From: Bilabrum cf. latius
Taxonomy: Eukaryota; Bigyra: Bicosoecida; Bigyra; Bicosoecida
Length of the DNA stretch: 64,000 nucleotides
Direction of reading: 5' to 3'
NCBI GenBank assembly: GCA_965178125.1
Contig: OZ237746.1
Location: forward strand, 1,265,832-1,329,831
Made by a program: the position numbers and the translations under genes. The notes under the pieces are model-generated. The model had not been told where the DNA came from and searched no databases. It saw nothing but the letters and a program-made list of their open reading frames with translations. Position 1 is the stretch's first letter. Each line of letters opens with the position of its first letter. Below are positions 46,865-58,816 of this stretch, piece after piece.

Positions 46865-47512
46865 TTAGGGTTAGGGTTAGGGTAGGGTTAGGGTTAGGGT
46901 TAGGGTTAGGGTTAGGGTTAGGGTTAGGGTTAGGGTTAGGGTTAGGGTTAGGGTTAGGGTTAGGGTTAGGGTTAGGGTTAGGGTTAGGGTTAGGGTTAGG
47001 GTTAGGGTTAGGGTTAGGGTTAGGGTTAGGGTTAGGGTTAGGGTTAGGGTTAGGGTTAGGGTTAGGGTTAGGGTTAGGGTTAGGGTTAGGGTTAGGGTTA
47101 GGGTTAGGGTTAGGGTTAGGGTTAGGGTTAGGGTTAGGGTTAGGGTTAGGGTTAGGGTTAGGGTTAGGGTTAGGGTTAGGGTTAGGGTTAGGGTTAGGGT
47201 TAGGGTTAGGGTTAGGGTTAGGGTTAGGGTTAGGGTTAGGGTTAGGGTTAGGGTTAGGGTTAGGGTTAGGGTTAGGGTTAGGGGTTAGGGTTAGGGTTAG
47301 GGTTAGGGTTAGGGTTAGGGTTAGGGTTAGGGTTAGGGTTAGGGTTAGGGTTAGGGTTAGGGTTAGGGTTAGGGTTAGGGTTAGGGTTAGGGTTAGGGTT
47401 AGGGTTAGGGTTAGGGTTAGGGTTAGGGTTAGGGTTAGGGTTAGGGTTAGGGTTAGGGTTAGGGTTAGGGTTAGGGTTAGGGTTAGGGTTAGGGTTAGGG
47501 TTAGGGTTAGGG
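46865..47512 (+). repeat. TTAGGG array 3
   Basis: These are 648 bp of TTAGGG with two defects: a GGGTAGGG near its start (about 46880) and a GGGGTTAGGG at 47281. Confidence 0.97.
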
Positions 47513-48045
47513 TATCTAATATAAAGTCAGGGACAGGGTCGGGGAAAAAATATTTTCATCTTCATTTTTTTGTCGAAAATGTGCCCTCTGCGATCTCAGC
47601 AACTAGAATAGGTATGAAGATGATTCAAACTGTTTTGGGACGGCCTAGGGCCATATCATGGGGCAAATGTTCCCCAGGTTCCGTTTTGACCGAGCGGCGA
47701 CGATACTGGCTGATGAAGATTTACATGCCGAAAATGTGCCCTCTGCGATCTCAGCAACTAGAATAGGTATGAAGATGATTCAAACTGTTTTGGGACGGCC
47801 TAGGGCCATATCATGGGGCAAATGTTCCCCAGGTTCCGTTTTGACCGCGCGGCGACGATACTGGCTGATGAAGATTTACATGCCGAAAATGTGCCCTCTG
47901 CGATCTCAGCAACTAGAATAGCCGTCCCCGTGAAATCTCCCAGAAATTTCTGGATTCCGGGTCCACATTTGCGACCCAACGACACTCAGGGTCAAATATA
48001 TCTAAAACAAATGAGTGGAATATAACTATAACCACTAAATAGATT
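47513..48045. repeat. Subtelomeric block A2: copy of A1 with 3 units
   Basis: This has the same start, the same 155-bp subfamily and the same 124-bp tail as block A1 but five units (775 bp) fewer. The array after it starts with the same GGGTAGGG defect, so block and array were copied together. Confidence 0.93.
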
Positions 48046-49419
48046 TTAGGGTTAGGGTTAGGGTAGGGTTAGGGTTAGGGTTAGGGTTAGGGTTAGGGTT
48101 AGGGTTAGGGTTAGGGTTAGGGTTAGGGTTAGGGTTAGGGTTAGGGTTAGGGTTAGGGTTAGGGTTAGGGTTAGGGTTAGGGTTAGGGTTAGGGTTAGGG
48201 TTAGGGTTAGGGTTAGGGTTAGGGTTAGGGTTAGGGTTAGGGTTAGGGTTAGGGTTAGGGTTAGGGTTAGGGTTAGGGTTAGGGTTAGGGTTAGGGTTAG
48301 GGTTAGGGTTAGGGTTAGGGTTAGGGTTAGGGTTAGGGTTAGGGTTAGGGTTAGGGTTAGGGTTAGGGTTAGGGTTAGGGTTAGGGTTAGGGTTAGGGTT
48401 AGGGTTAGGGTTAGGGTTAGGGTTAGGGTTAGGGTTAGGGTTAGGGTTAGGGTTAGGGTTAGGGTTAGGGTTAGGGTTAGGGTTAGGGTTAGGGTTAGGG
48501 TTAGGGTTAGGGTTAGGGTTAGGGTTAGGGTTAGGGTTAGGGTTAGGGTTAGGGTTAGGGTTAGGGTTAGGGTTAGGGTTAGGGTTAGGGTTAGGGTTAG
48601 GGTTAGGGTTAGGGTTAGGGTTAGGGTTAGGGTTAGGGTTAGGGTTAGGGTTAGGGTTAGGGTTAGGGTTAGGGTTAGGGTTAGGGTTAGGGTTAGGGTT
48701 AGGGTTAGGGTTAGGGTTAGGGTTAGGGTTAGGGTTAGGGTTAGGGTTAGGGTTAGGGTTAGGGTTAGGGTTAGGGTTAGGGTTAGGGTTAGGGTTAGGG
48801 TTAGGGTTAGGGTTAGGGTTAGGGTTAGGGTTAGGGTTAGGGTTAGGGTTAGGGTTAGGGTTAGGGTTAGGGTTAGGGTTAGGGTTAGGGTTAGGGTTAG
48901 GGTTAGGGTTAGGGTTAGGGTTAGGGTTAGGGTTAGGGTTAGGGTTAGGGTTAGGGTTAGGGTTAGGGTTAGGGTTAGGGTTAGGGTTAGGGTTAGGGTT
49001 AGGGTTAGGGTTAGGGTTAGGGTTAGGGTTAGGGTTAGGGTTAGGGTTAGGGTTAGGGTTAGGGTTAGGGTTAGGGTTAGGGTTAGGGTTAGGGTTAGGG
49101 TTAGGGTTAGGGTTAGGGTTAGGGTTAGGGTTAGGGTTAGGGTTAGGGTTAGGGTTAGGGTTAGGGTTAGGGTTAGGGTTAGGGTTAGGGTTAGGGTTAG
49201 GGTTAGGGTTAGGGTTAGGGTTAGGGTTAGGGTTAGGGTTAGGGTTAGGGTTAGGGTTAGGGTTAGGGTTAGGGTTAGGGTTAGGGTTAGGGTTAGGGTT
49301 AGGGTTAGGGTTAGGGTTAGGGTTAGGGTTAGGGTTAGGGTTAGGGTTAGGGTTAGGGTTAGGGTTAGGGTTAGGGTTAGGGTTAGGGTTAGGGTTAGGG
49401 TTAGGGTTAGGGTTAGGGT
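48046..49419 (+). repeat. TTAGGG array 4 (about 1.37 kb)
   Basis: This is a long array with one early defect (GGGTAGGG) identical to that in array 3; otherwise it is perfect. A 482-codon minus-strand frame of Leu-Thr repeats through it is an artefact. Confidence 0.98.
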
Positions 49420-51290
49420 ATCTATTATAAAGTCAGGGACAGGGTCGGGGAAAAATATTTTCATCTTCACTTTTTGACAAAATCCTGCGGGATACGATCT
49501 CGGCAACCACAGGAGATATGAAGACCGTTCAAATTGCGTTGGGACGGCCTAGGGCCACATCATTGGCCAAATGTTCCTCAGGTTCCGCTTTTGACGCGCG
49601 GCGCCAATATTGGGCCTTGAAGATTTTCATGCTGAAATCCTGCGGGATACGATCTCGGCAACCACAGGAGATATGAAGACCGTTCAAATTGCGTTGGGAC
49701 GGCCTAGGGCCACAACATTGGCCAAATGTTCCTCAGGTTCCGCTTTTGACGCGCGGCGCCAATATTGGGCCTTGAAGATTTTCATGCTGAAATCCTGCGG
49801 GATACGATCTCGGCAACCACAGGAGATATGAAGACCGTTCAAATTGCGTTGGGACGGCCTAGGGCCACAACATTGGCCAAATGTTCCTCAGGTTCCGCTT
49901 TTGACGCGCGGCGCCAATATTGGGCCTTGAAGATTTTCATGCTGAAATCCTGCGGGATACGATCTCGGCAACCACAGGAGATATGAAGACCGTTAAAATT
50001 GCATTGGGACGGCCTAGAGCCACATCATTGGCCAAATGTTCCTCAGGTTCCGCTTTTGACGCGCGGCGCCAATATTGGGCCTTGAAGATTTTCATGCTGA
50101 AATCCTGCGGGATACGATCTCGGCAACCACAGGAGATATGAAGACCGTTCAAATTGCGTTGGGACGGCCTAGGGCCACATCATTGGCCAAATGTTCCTCA
50201 GGTTCCGCTTTTGACGCGCGGCGCCAATATTGGGCCTTGAAGATTTTCATGCTGAAATCCTGCGGGATACGATCTCGGCAACCACAGGAGATATGAAGAC
50301 CGTTCAAATTGCGTTGGGACGGCCTAGAGCCACATCATTGGCCAAATGTTCCTCAGGTTCCGCTTTTGACGCGCGGCGCCAATATTGGGCCTTGAAGATT
50401 TTCATGCTGAAATCCTGCGGGATACGATCTCGGCAACCACAGGAGATATGAAGACCGTTCAAATTGCGTTGGGACGGCCTAGGGCCACATCATTGGCCAA
50501 ATGTTCCTCAGGTTCCGCTTTTGACGCGCGGCGCCAATATTGGGCCTTGAAGATTTTCATGCTGAAATCCTGCGGGATACGATCTCGGCAACCACAGGAG
50601 ATATGAAGACCGTTCAAATTGCGTTGGGACGGCCTAGAGCCACATCATTGGCCAAATGTTCCTCAGGTTCCGCTTTTGACGCGCGGCGCCAATATTGGGC
50701 CTTGAAGATTTTCATGCTGAAATCCTGCGGGATACGATCTCGGCAACCACAGGAGATATGAAGACCGTTCAAATTGCGTTGGGACGGCCTAGGGCCACAA
50801 CATTGGCCAAATGTTCCTCAGGTTCCGCTTTTGACGCGCAGCGCCAATATTGGGCCTTGAAGATTTTCATGCTGAAATCCTGCGGGATACGATCTCGGCA
50901 ACCACAGGAGATATGAAGACCGTTCAAATTGCGTTGGGACGGCCTAGGGCCACATCATTGGCCAAATGTTCCTCAGGTTCCGCTTTTGACGCGCGGCGCC
51001 AATATTGGGCCTTGAAGATTTTCATGCTGAAATCCTGCGGGATACGATCTCGGCAACCACAGGAGATATGAAGACCGTTAAAATTGCATTGGGACGGCCT
51101 AGGGCCACATCATTGGCCAAATGTTCCTCAGGTTCCGCTTTTGACGCACGGCGCCAATATTGGGCCTTGAAGATTTTCATGCTGAAATCCTGCGGGATAC
51201 GATCTCGGCAACCACAGGAGATATGAAGACCGTTCAAATTGCGTTGGGACGGCCTAGGGCCACAACATTGGCCAAATGTTCCTCAGATTC
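49420..51290. repeat. Block B: 155-bp satellite, subfamily B (12 units)
   Basis: The block begins TATCTATTATAAAG after array 4, then has twelve 155-bp units marked by AATCCTGCGGGATACGATCT. The units are related to subfamily A through the shared core GGGACGGCCTAGGGCCA and the CAAATGTTCC..AGGTTCCG segment. Units differ at a few positions (for example CATCATTGG versus CAACATTGG) that alternate along the array. Confidence 0.93.
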
Positions 51291-51335
51291 ATTGTACTTC
51301 ATTCAGTGCAAGTATGGCGTATTGAAACCTACTCG
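51291..51335. other. Junction between satellite B and minisatellite
   Basis: The last satellite unit is broken after CAAATGTTCCTCAG and followed by about 45 bp of unique sequence before the 22-bp repeat begins. Confidence 0.6.
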
Positions 51336-53600
51336 GGGGAGGTTTCAAAACCTACCCAGGGCGGTTTCAAAACCTACCCAGGGCGGTTTCAAAACCTACC
51401 CAGGGCGGTTTCAAAACCTACCCAGGGCGGTTTCAAAACCTACCCAGGGCGGTTTCAAAACCTACCCAGGGCGGTTTCAAAACCTACCCAGGGCGGTTTC
51501 AAAACCTACCCAGGGCGGTTTCAAAACCTACCCAGGGCGGTTTCAAAACCTACCCAGGGCGGTTTCAAAACCTACCCAGGGCGGTTTCAAAACCTACCCA
51601 GGGCGGTTTCAAAACCTACCCAGGGCGGTTTCAAAACCTACCCAGGGCGGTTTCAAAACCTACCCAGGGCGGTTTCAAAACCTACCCAGGGCGGTTTCAA
51701 AACCTACCCAGGGCGGTTTCAAAACCTACCCAGGGCGGTTTCAAAACCTACCCAGGGCGGTTTCAAAACCTACCCAGGGCGGTTTCAAAACCTACCCAGG
51801 GCGGTTTCAAAACCTACCCAGGGCGGTTTCAAAACCTACCCAGGGCGGTTTCAAAACCTACCCAGGGCGGTTTCAAAACCTACCCAGGGCGGTTTCAAAA
51901 CCTACCCAGGGCGGTTTCAAAACCTACCCAGGGCGGTTTCAAAACCTACCCAGGGCGGTTTCAAAACCTACCCAGGGCGGTTTCAAAACCTACCCAGGGC
52001 GGTTTCAAAACCTACCCAGGGCGGTTTCAAAACCTACCCAGGGCGGTTTCAAAACCTACCCAGGGCGGTTTCAAAACCTACCCAGGGCGGTTTCAAAACC
52101 TACCCAGGGCGGTTTCAAAACCTACCCAGGGCGGTTTCAAAACCTACCCAGGGCGGTTTCAAAACCTACCCAGGGCGGTTTCAAAACCTACCCAGGGCGG
52201 TTTCAAAACCTACCCAGGGCGGTTTCGAAACCTACCCAGGGCGGTTTCAAAACCTACCCAGGGCGGTTTCAAAACCTACCCAGGGCGGTTTCAAAACCTA
52301 CCCAGGGCGGTTTCAAAACCTACCCAGGGCGGTTTCAAAACCTACCCAGGGCGGTTTCAAAACCTACCCAGGGCGGTTTCAAAACCTACCCAGGGCGGTT
52401 TCAAAACCTACCCAGGGCGGTTTCAAAACCTACCCAGGGCGGTTTCAAAACCTACCCAGGGCGGTTTCAAAACCTACCCAGGGCGGTTTCAAAACCTACC
52501 CAGGGCGGTTTCAAAACCTACCCAGGGCGGTTTCAAAACCTACCCAGGGCGGTTTCAAAACCTACCCAGGGCGGTTTCAAAACCTACCCAGGGCGGTTTC
52601 AAAACCTACCCAGGGCGGTTTCAAAACCTACCCAGGGCGGTTTCAAAACCTACCCAGGGCGGTTTCAAAACCTACCCAGGGAGGTTTCAAAACCTACCCA
52701 GGGAGGTTTCAAAACCTACCCAGGGCGGTTTCAAAACCTACCCAGGGCGGTTTCAAAACCTACCCAGGGCGGTTTCAAAACCTACCCAGGGCGGTTTCAA
52801 AACCTACCCAGGGCGGTTTCAAAACCTACCCAGGGCGGTTTCAAAACCTACCCAGGGCGGTTTCAAAACCTACCCAGGGCGGTTTCAAAACCTACCCAGG
52901 GCGGTTTCAAAACCTACCCAGGGCGGTTTCAAAACCTACCCAGGGCGGTTTCAAAACCTACCCAGGGCGGTTTCAAAACCTACCCAGGGAGGTTTCAAAA
53001 CCTACCCAGGGCGGTTTCAAAACCTACCCAGGGCGGTTTCAAAACCTACCCAGGGCGGTTTCAAAACCTACCCAGGGCGGTTTCAAAACCTACCCAGGGA
53101 GGTTTCAAAACCTACCCAGGGAGGTTTCAAAACCTACCCAGGGAGGTTTCAAAACCTACCCAGGGAGGTTTCAAAACCTACCCAGGGAGGTTTCAAAACC
53201 TACCCAGGGAGGTTTCAAAACCTACCCAGGGCGGTTTCAAAACCTACCCAGGGCGGTTTCAAAACCTACCCAGGGCGGTTTCAAAACCTACCCAGGGCGG
53301 TTTCAAAACCTACCCAGGGCGGTTTCAAAACCTACCCAGGGCGGTTTCAAAACCTACCCAGGGCGGTTTCAAAACCTACCCAGGGCGGTTTCAAAACCTA
53401 CCCAGGGAGGTTTCAAAACCTACCCAGGGCGGTTTCAAAACCTACCCAGGGAGGTTTCAAAACCTACCCAGGGAGGTTTCAAAACCTACCCAGGGAGGTT
53501 TCAAAACCTACCCAGGGAGGTTTCAAAACCTACCCAGGGAGGTTTCAAAACCTACCCAGGGAGGTTTCAAAACCTACCCAGGGAGGTTTGAAACCTACCC
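51336..53600. repeat. 22-bp minisatellite, about 103 copies
   Basis: The unit is GGTTTCAAAACC plus TACCCAGGGC. It contains an imperfect palindrome (GGTTT..AAACC). Most units end GGGC; a GGGA variant appears singly from about 52680 and dominates towards the right end, and one unit has TTTCGAAACC (near 52227). Because 22 is not a multiple of three, all three plus frames stay open with a 22-residue period, giving frames up to 849 codons; I regard these as artefacts. Confidence 0.96.
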
Positions 53601-53866
53601 TAGGTGTGGGTTTGGGAATCCAGTGGTTATTGACCGATATTCAATGTTGTGGCTCGTTCTACGTAGCCATATGTATGCGTTAACCTCCTTGGTCGATACA
53701 TCGCTTTGACATCAGGTATTCGTTGGCTTATAGTCAAGACTAAATAGATTGCGTCCTGGCTCCTACTATCCCGTCCTAACGGGTCACTGGCTGGCACTCT
53801 GGCAAGCTCCTCTCACAAGCTGGCCCAGCTGCCACTGACCTCAATTGGTATCCGCCTGGCTGCTTT
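53601..53866. other. 3' flank of the subtelomeric gene
   Basis: This is single-copy-looking sequence whose right part (from about 53710) matches the flanks of the two truncated gene copies at 59735-59905 and 61817-61987, including CGTCCTAACGGGTCACTGGC. Confidence 0.6.
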
Positions 53867-55402
53867 TCACTCGTTATCGGAGGAGGGTTCCGCATCGACA
53901 GCTGCCAGGAGCGCCTCAACAGCGTCCACGTCTGCTGCATTGAGATCTCCTTCCGCCGTCTTCTCGAGGGCCGTCATCAGGCCTACGAGCGTGCCCAACC
54001 CGTCGTCCCTCTCTTGAATTGTTTCCTGCACGTCCTCGAGCATGTCGTCGAGAGTTCGGCTGACGCCCAGCGCTATGTCATCGCAGGCAGCGAGGATGCG
54101 GTCCACCAGGTGCCGCTGCTAGTCGGTGAAGCCGTTGTCATCCACTCCACCGTCGTTCTCAGAGTCGTCTTGCTGGTTCTGGGCCTCGTTCTCTTCTTCC
54201 TCATCCAGCTCGTCCTGATCCTCCTCGTCCTGCTGCACGAGTTCTATCGGAGCCTCATCCTCGTCCTCTTCATCGGCTGCGTCTGCGTGGTATCGATCAC
54301 CGATCTCCTCTTCATCCTCCTCAGAGTCCTGTCGAGGCAGTGATGCTGCTGCTCCACTCCTTGCGCCTCTTGCTCCCCTCTTGTCCTGGCCAACGGCGTG
54401 GCGAGCTCCTCCGCCATAGCCCGGTTGGAGAATGGGCGATCGCTTGTGCTGTATCTTAGCCCGAGGTGCCGCTTCAGTCGCCTTCCTGCGCTCCGGTTCT
54501 GCCGGTTGCGCACCTTCATCCCTCGGCTTTCCCTTTGACTTTCCCTTTGACTTGCCCGCGGCCTTGGTCCTGGCCTTCAATTTGGCCTTTGCCTTTTCCC
54601 TGGCCTTGGCCTCCGCTCTCCGCTTGGGGCCGAGTAGGTCGTTGTTCAGTCGCTCGGTCTATGAGTCGCTGGACTCTGAGCCGTCTGAATCTTGCTCGCC
54701 TCGTTTCCTCTGGGCCTTGTAGGCACTGTGGTCCGCGACACCGTCGTCGGGGTCGTCCTCGTCGTCGTCGACCATGGCACTCCGTTTGTCCTTGCCAGCA
54801 CGGGGTGCTCCACTCGGCGAAGCAGCAGCGGCTCCCGCAGAAGCATCTTGGTCCCCTGCGGCTGCCGCGGCAGAGTCCTTGACTGCCATGTCAAACACGT
54901 CTTGGAACACAGCCTGCATGCCTCCACGCGCACGCACAGAGGCTTTCCCAGCTCCGTAGTCGCAGACGAACTTGATCGCGGTCTTGTAGTTCCTCCGCAA
55001 GCCATCCATGCCTGCCTTGAACCAAGGATTGTGGCTGGTAGAGTAGCCGCTGTCGCGCAGGCCCATGAGCATCTAATTCATCTTGCGGTAGCCTGGCGAG
55101 CTGGTGCCGCTAGTTGATGCAGCCGGATATAGGCGGTGACTCAGCACCTTCAGCATGTCAGGCGGCAGATCGGACTCATTCAGGTCCAGCATGGCATCCA
55201 CGCAGGCTTTGATGCCCTCTTTCTTGGTCCCCTAGTAGTGCTCGGTAGACCCGCAGAGTAACCCGCAATCTTGGTGGAGGCCCACGAGGGAGATCAGCAG
55301 GACTTGCTTGGCAGCAGACGTGCTGACGCCTGAAGCCAGGGCAGCCACGACGGGGCGGGAGGCCTTGGTGTGCTTGACGCTGTAGCTCTTTGCGGCGGCC
55401 AT
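53867..55402 (-). CDS. Subtelomeric gene family member, unknown function (intact copy)
   Basis: This frame of 512 codons runs from ATG 55402 (MAAAKSYSVKHTKASRPVV) to TGA at 53869-53867. Four in-frame TAG codons are read as Gln; they follow GSTEHY, GYRKMN, GSESSDS and NGFTD. The N-terminal 200 residues are globular and helical (LLISLVGLHQDCGLLCG, WFKAGMDGLRRNYKTAIKF). The middle is acidic, then a Lys-rich stretch (KAREKAKAKLKARTKAAGKS), then a second long acidic region (EEDEEEIGDRYHADAADEED), and a C-terminal helical segment. The alternating acidic and basic tracts suggest a nuclear or chromatin protein, but I recognise no family. Two truncated copies lie further right. It could derive from a mobile element; no such signature is visible. 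Confidence 0.75.
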
Positions 55403-56283
55403 AGTACTCTGCGGTGCTGGGGGAACACGGGTAAGGCCACGAACAGGCGCTTGGATGCGGCAGCGAACACGGACATGAGACCCAGGGAGTCTCCAGGGCA
55501 AGCTCGAGGGCAAAGAAAAAGAAGGCCACGACCCCGCGCACTCGGTCTCAGACCCGGGACCCATGATGTTAGGTCGATCCCCCAGTCGTGGGGGGGCGGA
55601 CCCCAGCCCAGAAAAAAATTAAAAAAGATCGCCCCAACGGGAATCGAACCTCGGGGGTAGGCCTGGGTGCGATTACCAACCGTACGCAATACCACTACAC
55701 CACCACAGCAACCCACGCGAAACCGAAAAAAAAATACAGATTCGCATCAAAAGTGCACGCAACTTGCACTTGTCACGCCGAAACCTACCCGTTCACCCAA
55801 CGAGCAGCGCGAAATCAGAAACACTCATATTGCGCTCCTTGTATTCAATTGCAGAGGCGCATACTTGGCATATAGCTACTATAGCATATTGTGCATACAA
55901 CCCTAAAGCAAACGTGAGTCAAATCGATGGGGTATGCGTGGGGATTGCCTTGCGCAATGCGCTTGCTGCAACGTGGTTCAGACGTTTGGCTCAATTGCGC
56001 GACGGCAAGCACTCGTTGGAACTAATCTCGCGCATATTATCAAATAATATAACATACTGCAAACAATTGCGCGGCGATATATAGGCTGCGCGCCCAATGC
56101 TCACTTTGCTTGCGGCAGGTGTGCTGCGACAACATTTGTGGTGGCCCGGATCAGGTTGCGGAACCTGATGCGCGGCACCGCCGTGACGAGTGCGCCACCA
56201 GGGAACAACGCATCGTACCATCATACTAATCACATCCCAAGTATATTATATATCCTTGTGGCATCTCTGTCCGCAGTCTGGTC
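55403..56283. other. Region between two subtelomeric genes
   Basis: This is 881 bp between divergent genes. It contains a tRNA-like Pol III element on the minus strand (55631-55713) and an AT-rich part (55850-56080). A TATA-like TATATTATATATCC at about 56242-56255 lies 30-40 bp upstream of the plus-strand ATG at 56284. No other gene is seen. Confidence 0.5.
55631..55713 (-). tRNA. tRNA-like Pol III element (degenerate tRNA or SINE head)
   Basis: Read on the minus strand there is an A-box-like TGGTGTAGTGG (55702-55692) and a perfect B box GGTTCGATTCC (55650-55640). These are followed by GATCTTTTTT, a Pol III terminator run (from about 55630 downwards). The T-loop sequence TTCGATT is canonical, but I could not form proper T-arm and acceptor stems, and the anticodon loop is too large. 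So this is more likely a decayed tRNA or tRNA-derived element than a working tRNA. No anticodon is assigned. Confidence 0.45.
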
Positions 56284-58539
56284 ATGGCGCAGTCCACGTA
56301 CGACGCCACCAAGCATGTGAAGGCTCTCGACTACCTTCGGGCCTTCCTGGACCGCCGCGCGAAGGGCTACGCTCAGAACCCGCATCGCGTGCGCATCGGA
56401 GTCCCAGGGCCACTTCAACCAGGAGGTGCCGCCCTGCCTGGCCCGCCGGCCGGCGAGGCGCAGGCCCAGATCCCGGCCCAGGTGGGGCCAGCGCCAGGCG
56501 GCCATGCCGCCGGGGGGGGCGATGCGGCAGGCCTGCCGGCCCCCGCCCCAGCCATCGGCGAGCATGCTCCGGAGCCCCAGCACCAGCAGCAAGAGGGCGC
56601 CCACCAACCACCACCTGGTGCAGCTCTTGCTGCTGGCCAGCAGGCGATGGCCGCCGCCCCGCCCCAGCACCCCGCTGGTCCGGGTGCCAACCTGCCGGTC
56701 CCAGGAGGCTTGCAGCCCGAGCCGCCAGCTGGCGATGCCGACGCCTTCCTCCCGATCCCGGAGCCCCAGCAGGAGCCTGCAGGTGGGCCAGCCGGCGTCG
56801 GTCCGGCCCCTCCAGCAGCCGAGCAGCAGCCAGCTGCCCAGGCTGCCCAGCACCAACTCGTCCCTGGGCCCGTGCCTCTCGCCGAGGTGCCCGTCCTGGC
56901 CGGGGTCGGCGCAGGGGAGGACGCGATGGAGGACGACGAGCCCCCAGAAGCGGTCCAGGCCATCTTCCTCGGGCGCCAAGCCGCCCACGCGGCCACCCAG
57001 GCAGCTCGGCAGGCCATGGTCTGGGATGCTCAGGGCCAGCAGCCGCTCTTCGGGGCAGAGGGAGGAGCGCCCGAGCTGCCCATCCCCGGAGTCGTGTTCG
57101 CTGCCGGTGCAGAGGCAGCCGGCGCCCAAGGCGGTGGCGCAGGCCCAGACGCCGGAGGGGAGGTCGGTGCGCCACCCGTGCAGGCGTGGAACCTGGTCGT
57201 CGGCGACCCGGGGGGAGCGCAGGGAGAGGAGGCCCTGGCCGTCAACCTCCCGCCCGAGTACCGGTTCGGCATGCACGAGGCGACGGACGACCTCGCGCAG
57301 CACCCCATGCTGGCCTACCACATATGGGAGGTGGACGACGAGGCGGTGCAGGCCCTGCAGGGCCTGCTGACCTGCGTTGGCAGGCAGGAGCTGCCTCCCG
57401 AGGTGTGGAGGGCGCTCGCACCTCCAGTGATGGAGACGGTGACCATGCAAGGCATGCGGCGCTGGTGGGCGTACCAGAGGCGCGCCGTTGTCGTCGTGGA
57501 CAGCCTCCTGCATGCCGAGACTGATGCTGCCGGCGTGGAGCAGCGCGCGCAGAGGCGCGGCCGCTTTCTCGTGCAGCTCGTTGGCTGGACTGACATCACC
57601 AAGATGCTGGAGAGCGAAGACCTGAACGAGGAAGGGGCTGCCTTCATTCGGAGCAAGCTGGCTTCGGTGGCGGTCAGCTTCTGGCCGTCTCCGATGCTGG
57701 CGGAGCCCGGGCTGCACAGCCACAAGCTCTCTCCGCTCCGCACGGAGTGGGATCACTACATCGAGTACAACCGCGTGGACGAGACGGTCTTTGACGCGGT
57801 CGGGCTCTCCGAGCAGCCTCCAGCGTTCGTGTACGAGGACGAGGACGAGGACGAGATGGAGGAGGGGCCGGCGGCGCAGCCGGCTGGGGCGGAGGAGCAT
57901 GCAGAGGGCGACGAAGATGCCGGGTATGAGGCTGGAGAAGGCGAGTGGGGTGGGGAAGGCCAGTGGGACTCGGACGGAGACCAAGGCGGCGACGAGGAAG
58001 CGGATGGTGGAGATCCTGCCGCGGGGGCTTTCGGAGCTGCGGATGCCGAGCTGGAAGGCGAGCCTGAAGAGGAGCAGGAGGCCGCCCCGGATGTGCTGCG
58101 GAACCCACCAGACGGCATGGCGGCCCCCGTGGCGGTCCGCTCTGAGCTCTCCGATGTCGACGCCATGGAGGTGGTCGGGATCCTAGCCGGCGCCGGAGCC
58201 TCCCAGGAGGTGCAGACCAGCCCGTTCATGCTGGTGCTTGGGGGGCCGGTGTCACGGCTCCTGCTGGACGAGCCGCTGGACCAAGCCTACGGCCTCATCG
58301 ACGTGCTGATTGGAGCCGACTCGGCGACGCAGGATGGGGTCCTCTGCGGGCGCAGGGGTCTGCAGAGGGACGGGGGGCAGATCAGGGTGCAGTCGGCCAC
58401 GCAGCAGCACCAGCGCACCGAGGTGGAGACGAGCGGCTCATCCAGGCCCCGGCTCGGCTACAGCATCGTCTTCAACCGGCACATCCCCACGTAGGAGCGG
58501 GACAATCCCGGCACGCCGAGGACTCACGGCGCGTACTAC
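56284..58539 (+). CDS. Subtelomeric gene of unknown function, 3' end lost into telomere repeats
   Basis: ATG 56284 opens MAQSTYDATKHVKALDYLRA and runs 736 codons to a TAG at 58492, read as Gln. It continues ERDNPGTPRTHGAYY and then directly enters TTAGGG array 5 with no stop. The frame would then translate telomere repeats (Leu-Gly, then Val-Arg after a one-base slip) and end at a TAA just inside block C1. So the original 3' end is missing. The N-terminal third is extremely Pro/Ala/Gln-rich. The middle (about residues 340-520) looks globular (HPMLAYHIWEVDDEAVQAL, MQGMRRWWAYQRRAVVVVD, TEWDHYIEYNRVDETVFDAV). Then come acidic tracts (DEDEDEMEEG) and a final globular piece. I recognise no family. 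Confidence 0.65.
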
Positions 58540-58816
58540 TTAGGGTTAGGGTTAGGGTTAGGGGTTAGGGTTAGGGTTAGGGTTAGGGTTAGGGTTAGGG
58601 TTAGGGTTAGGGTTAGGGTTAGGGTTAGGGTTAGGGTTAGGGTTAGGGTTAGGGTTAGGGTTAGGGTTAGGGTTAGGGTTAGGGTTAGGGTTAGGGTTAG
58701 GGTTAGGGTTAGGGTTAGGGTTAGGGTTAGGGTTAGGGTTAGGGTTAGGGTTAGGGTTAGGGTTAGGGTTAGGGTTAGGGTTAGGGTTAGGGTTAGGGTT
58801 AGGGTTAGGGTTAGGG
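58540..58816 (+). repeat. TTAGGG array 5 (fused to the 56284 gene)
   Basis: This is 277 bp of TTAGGG with one GGGGTTAGGG slip at about 58561. It begins within the reading frame of the gene before it and ends with TATCTAATATAAAG. Confidence 0.97.

Noticed and set aside
48058-49506. 482-codon minus-strand frame of Leu-Thr repeats
   Set aside because: It is the telomere C-strand read in one frame, not a gene.
45600-51290. Short frames of 70-90 codons in every 155-bp unit as a gene family
   Set aside because: The frame shifts each unit (155 is not a multiple of three), no start context is conserved, and the same occurs on both strands.
51336-53600. CRISPR array
   Set aside because: The repeats are contiguous with no spacers, and the window is eukaryotic.
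51160-53709. 849- and 771-codon plus-strand frames with 22-residue repeats
   Set aside because: All plus frames are open because of the 22-bp repeat. The start lies in satellite DNA and there is no independent coding signal.
56230-57984. 584-codon minus-strand frame opposite the 56284 gene
   Set aside because: It is a GC-rich antisense shadow; the plus frame has the better start, a TATA-like box and a globular middle.
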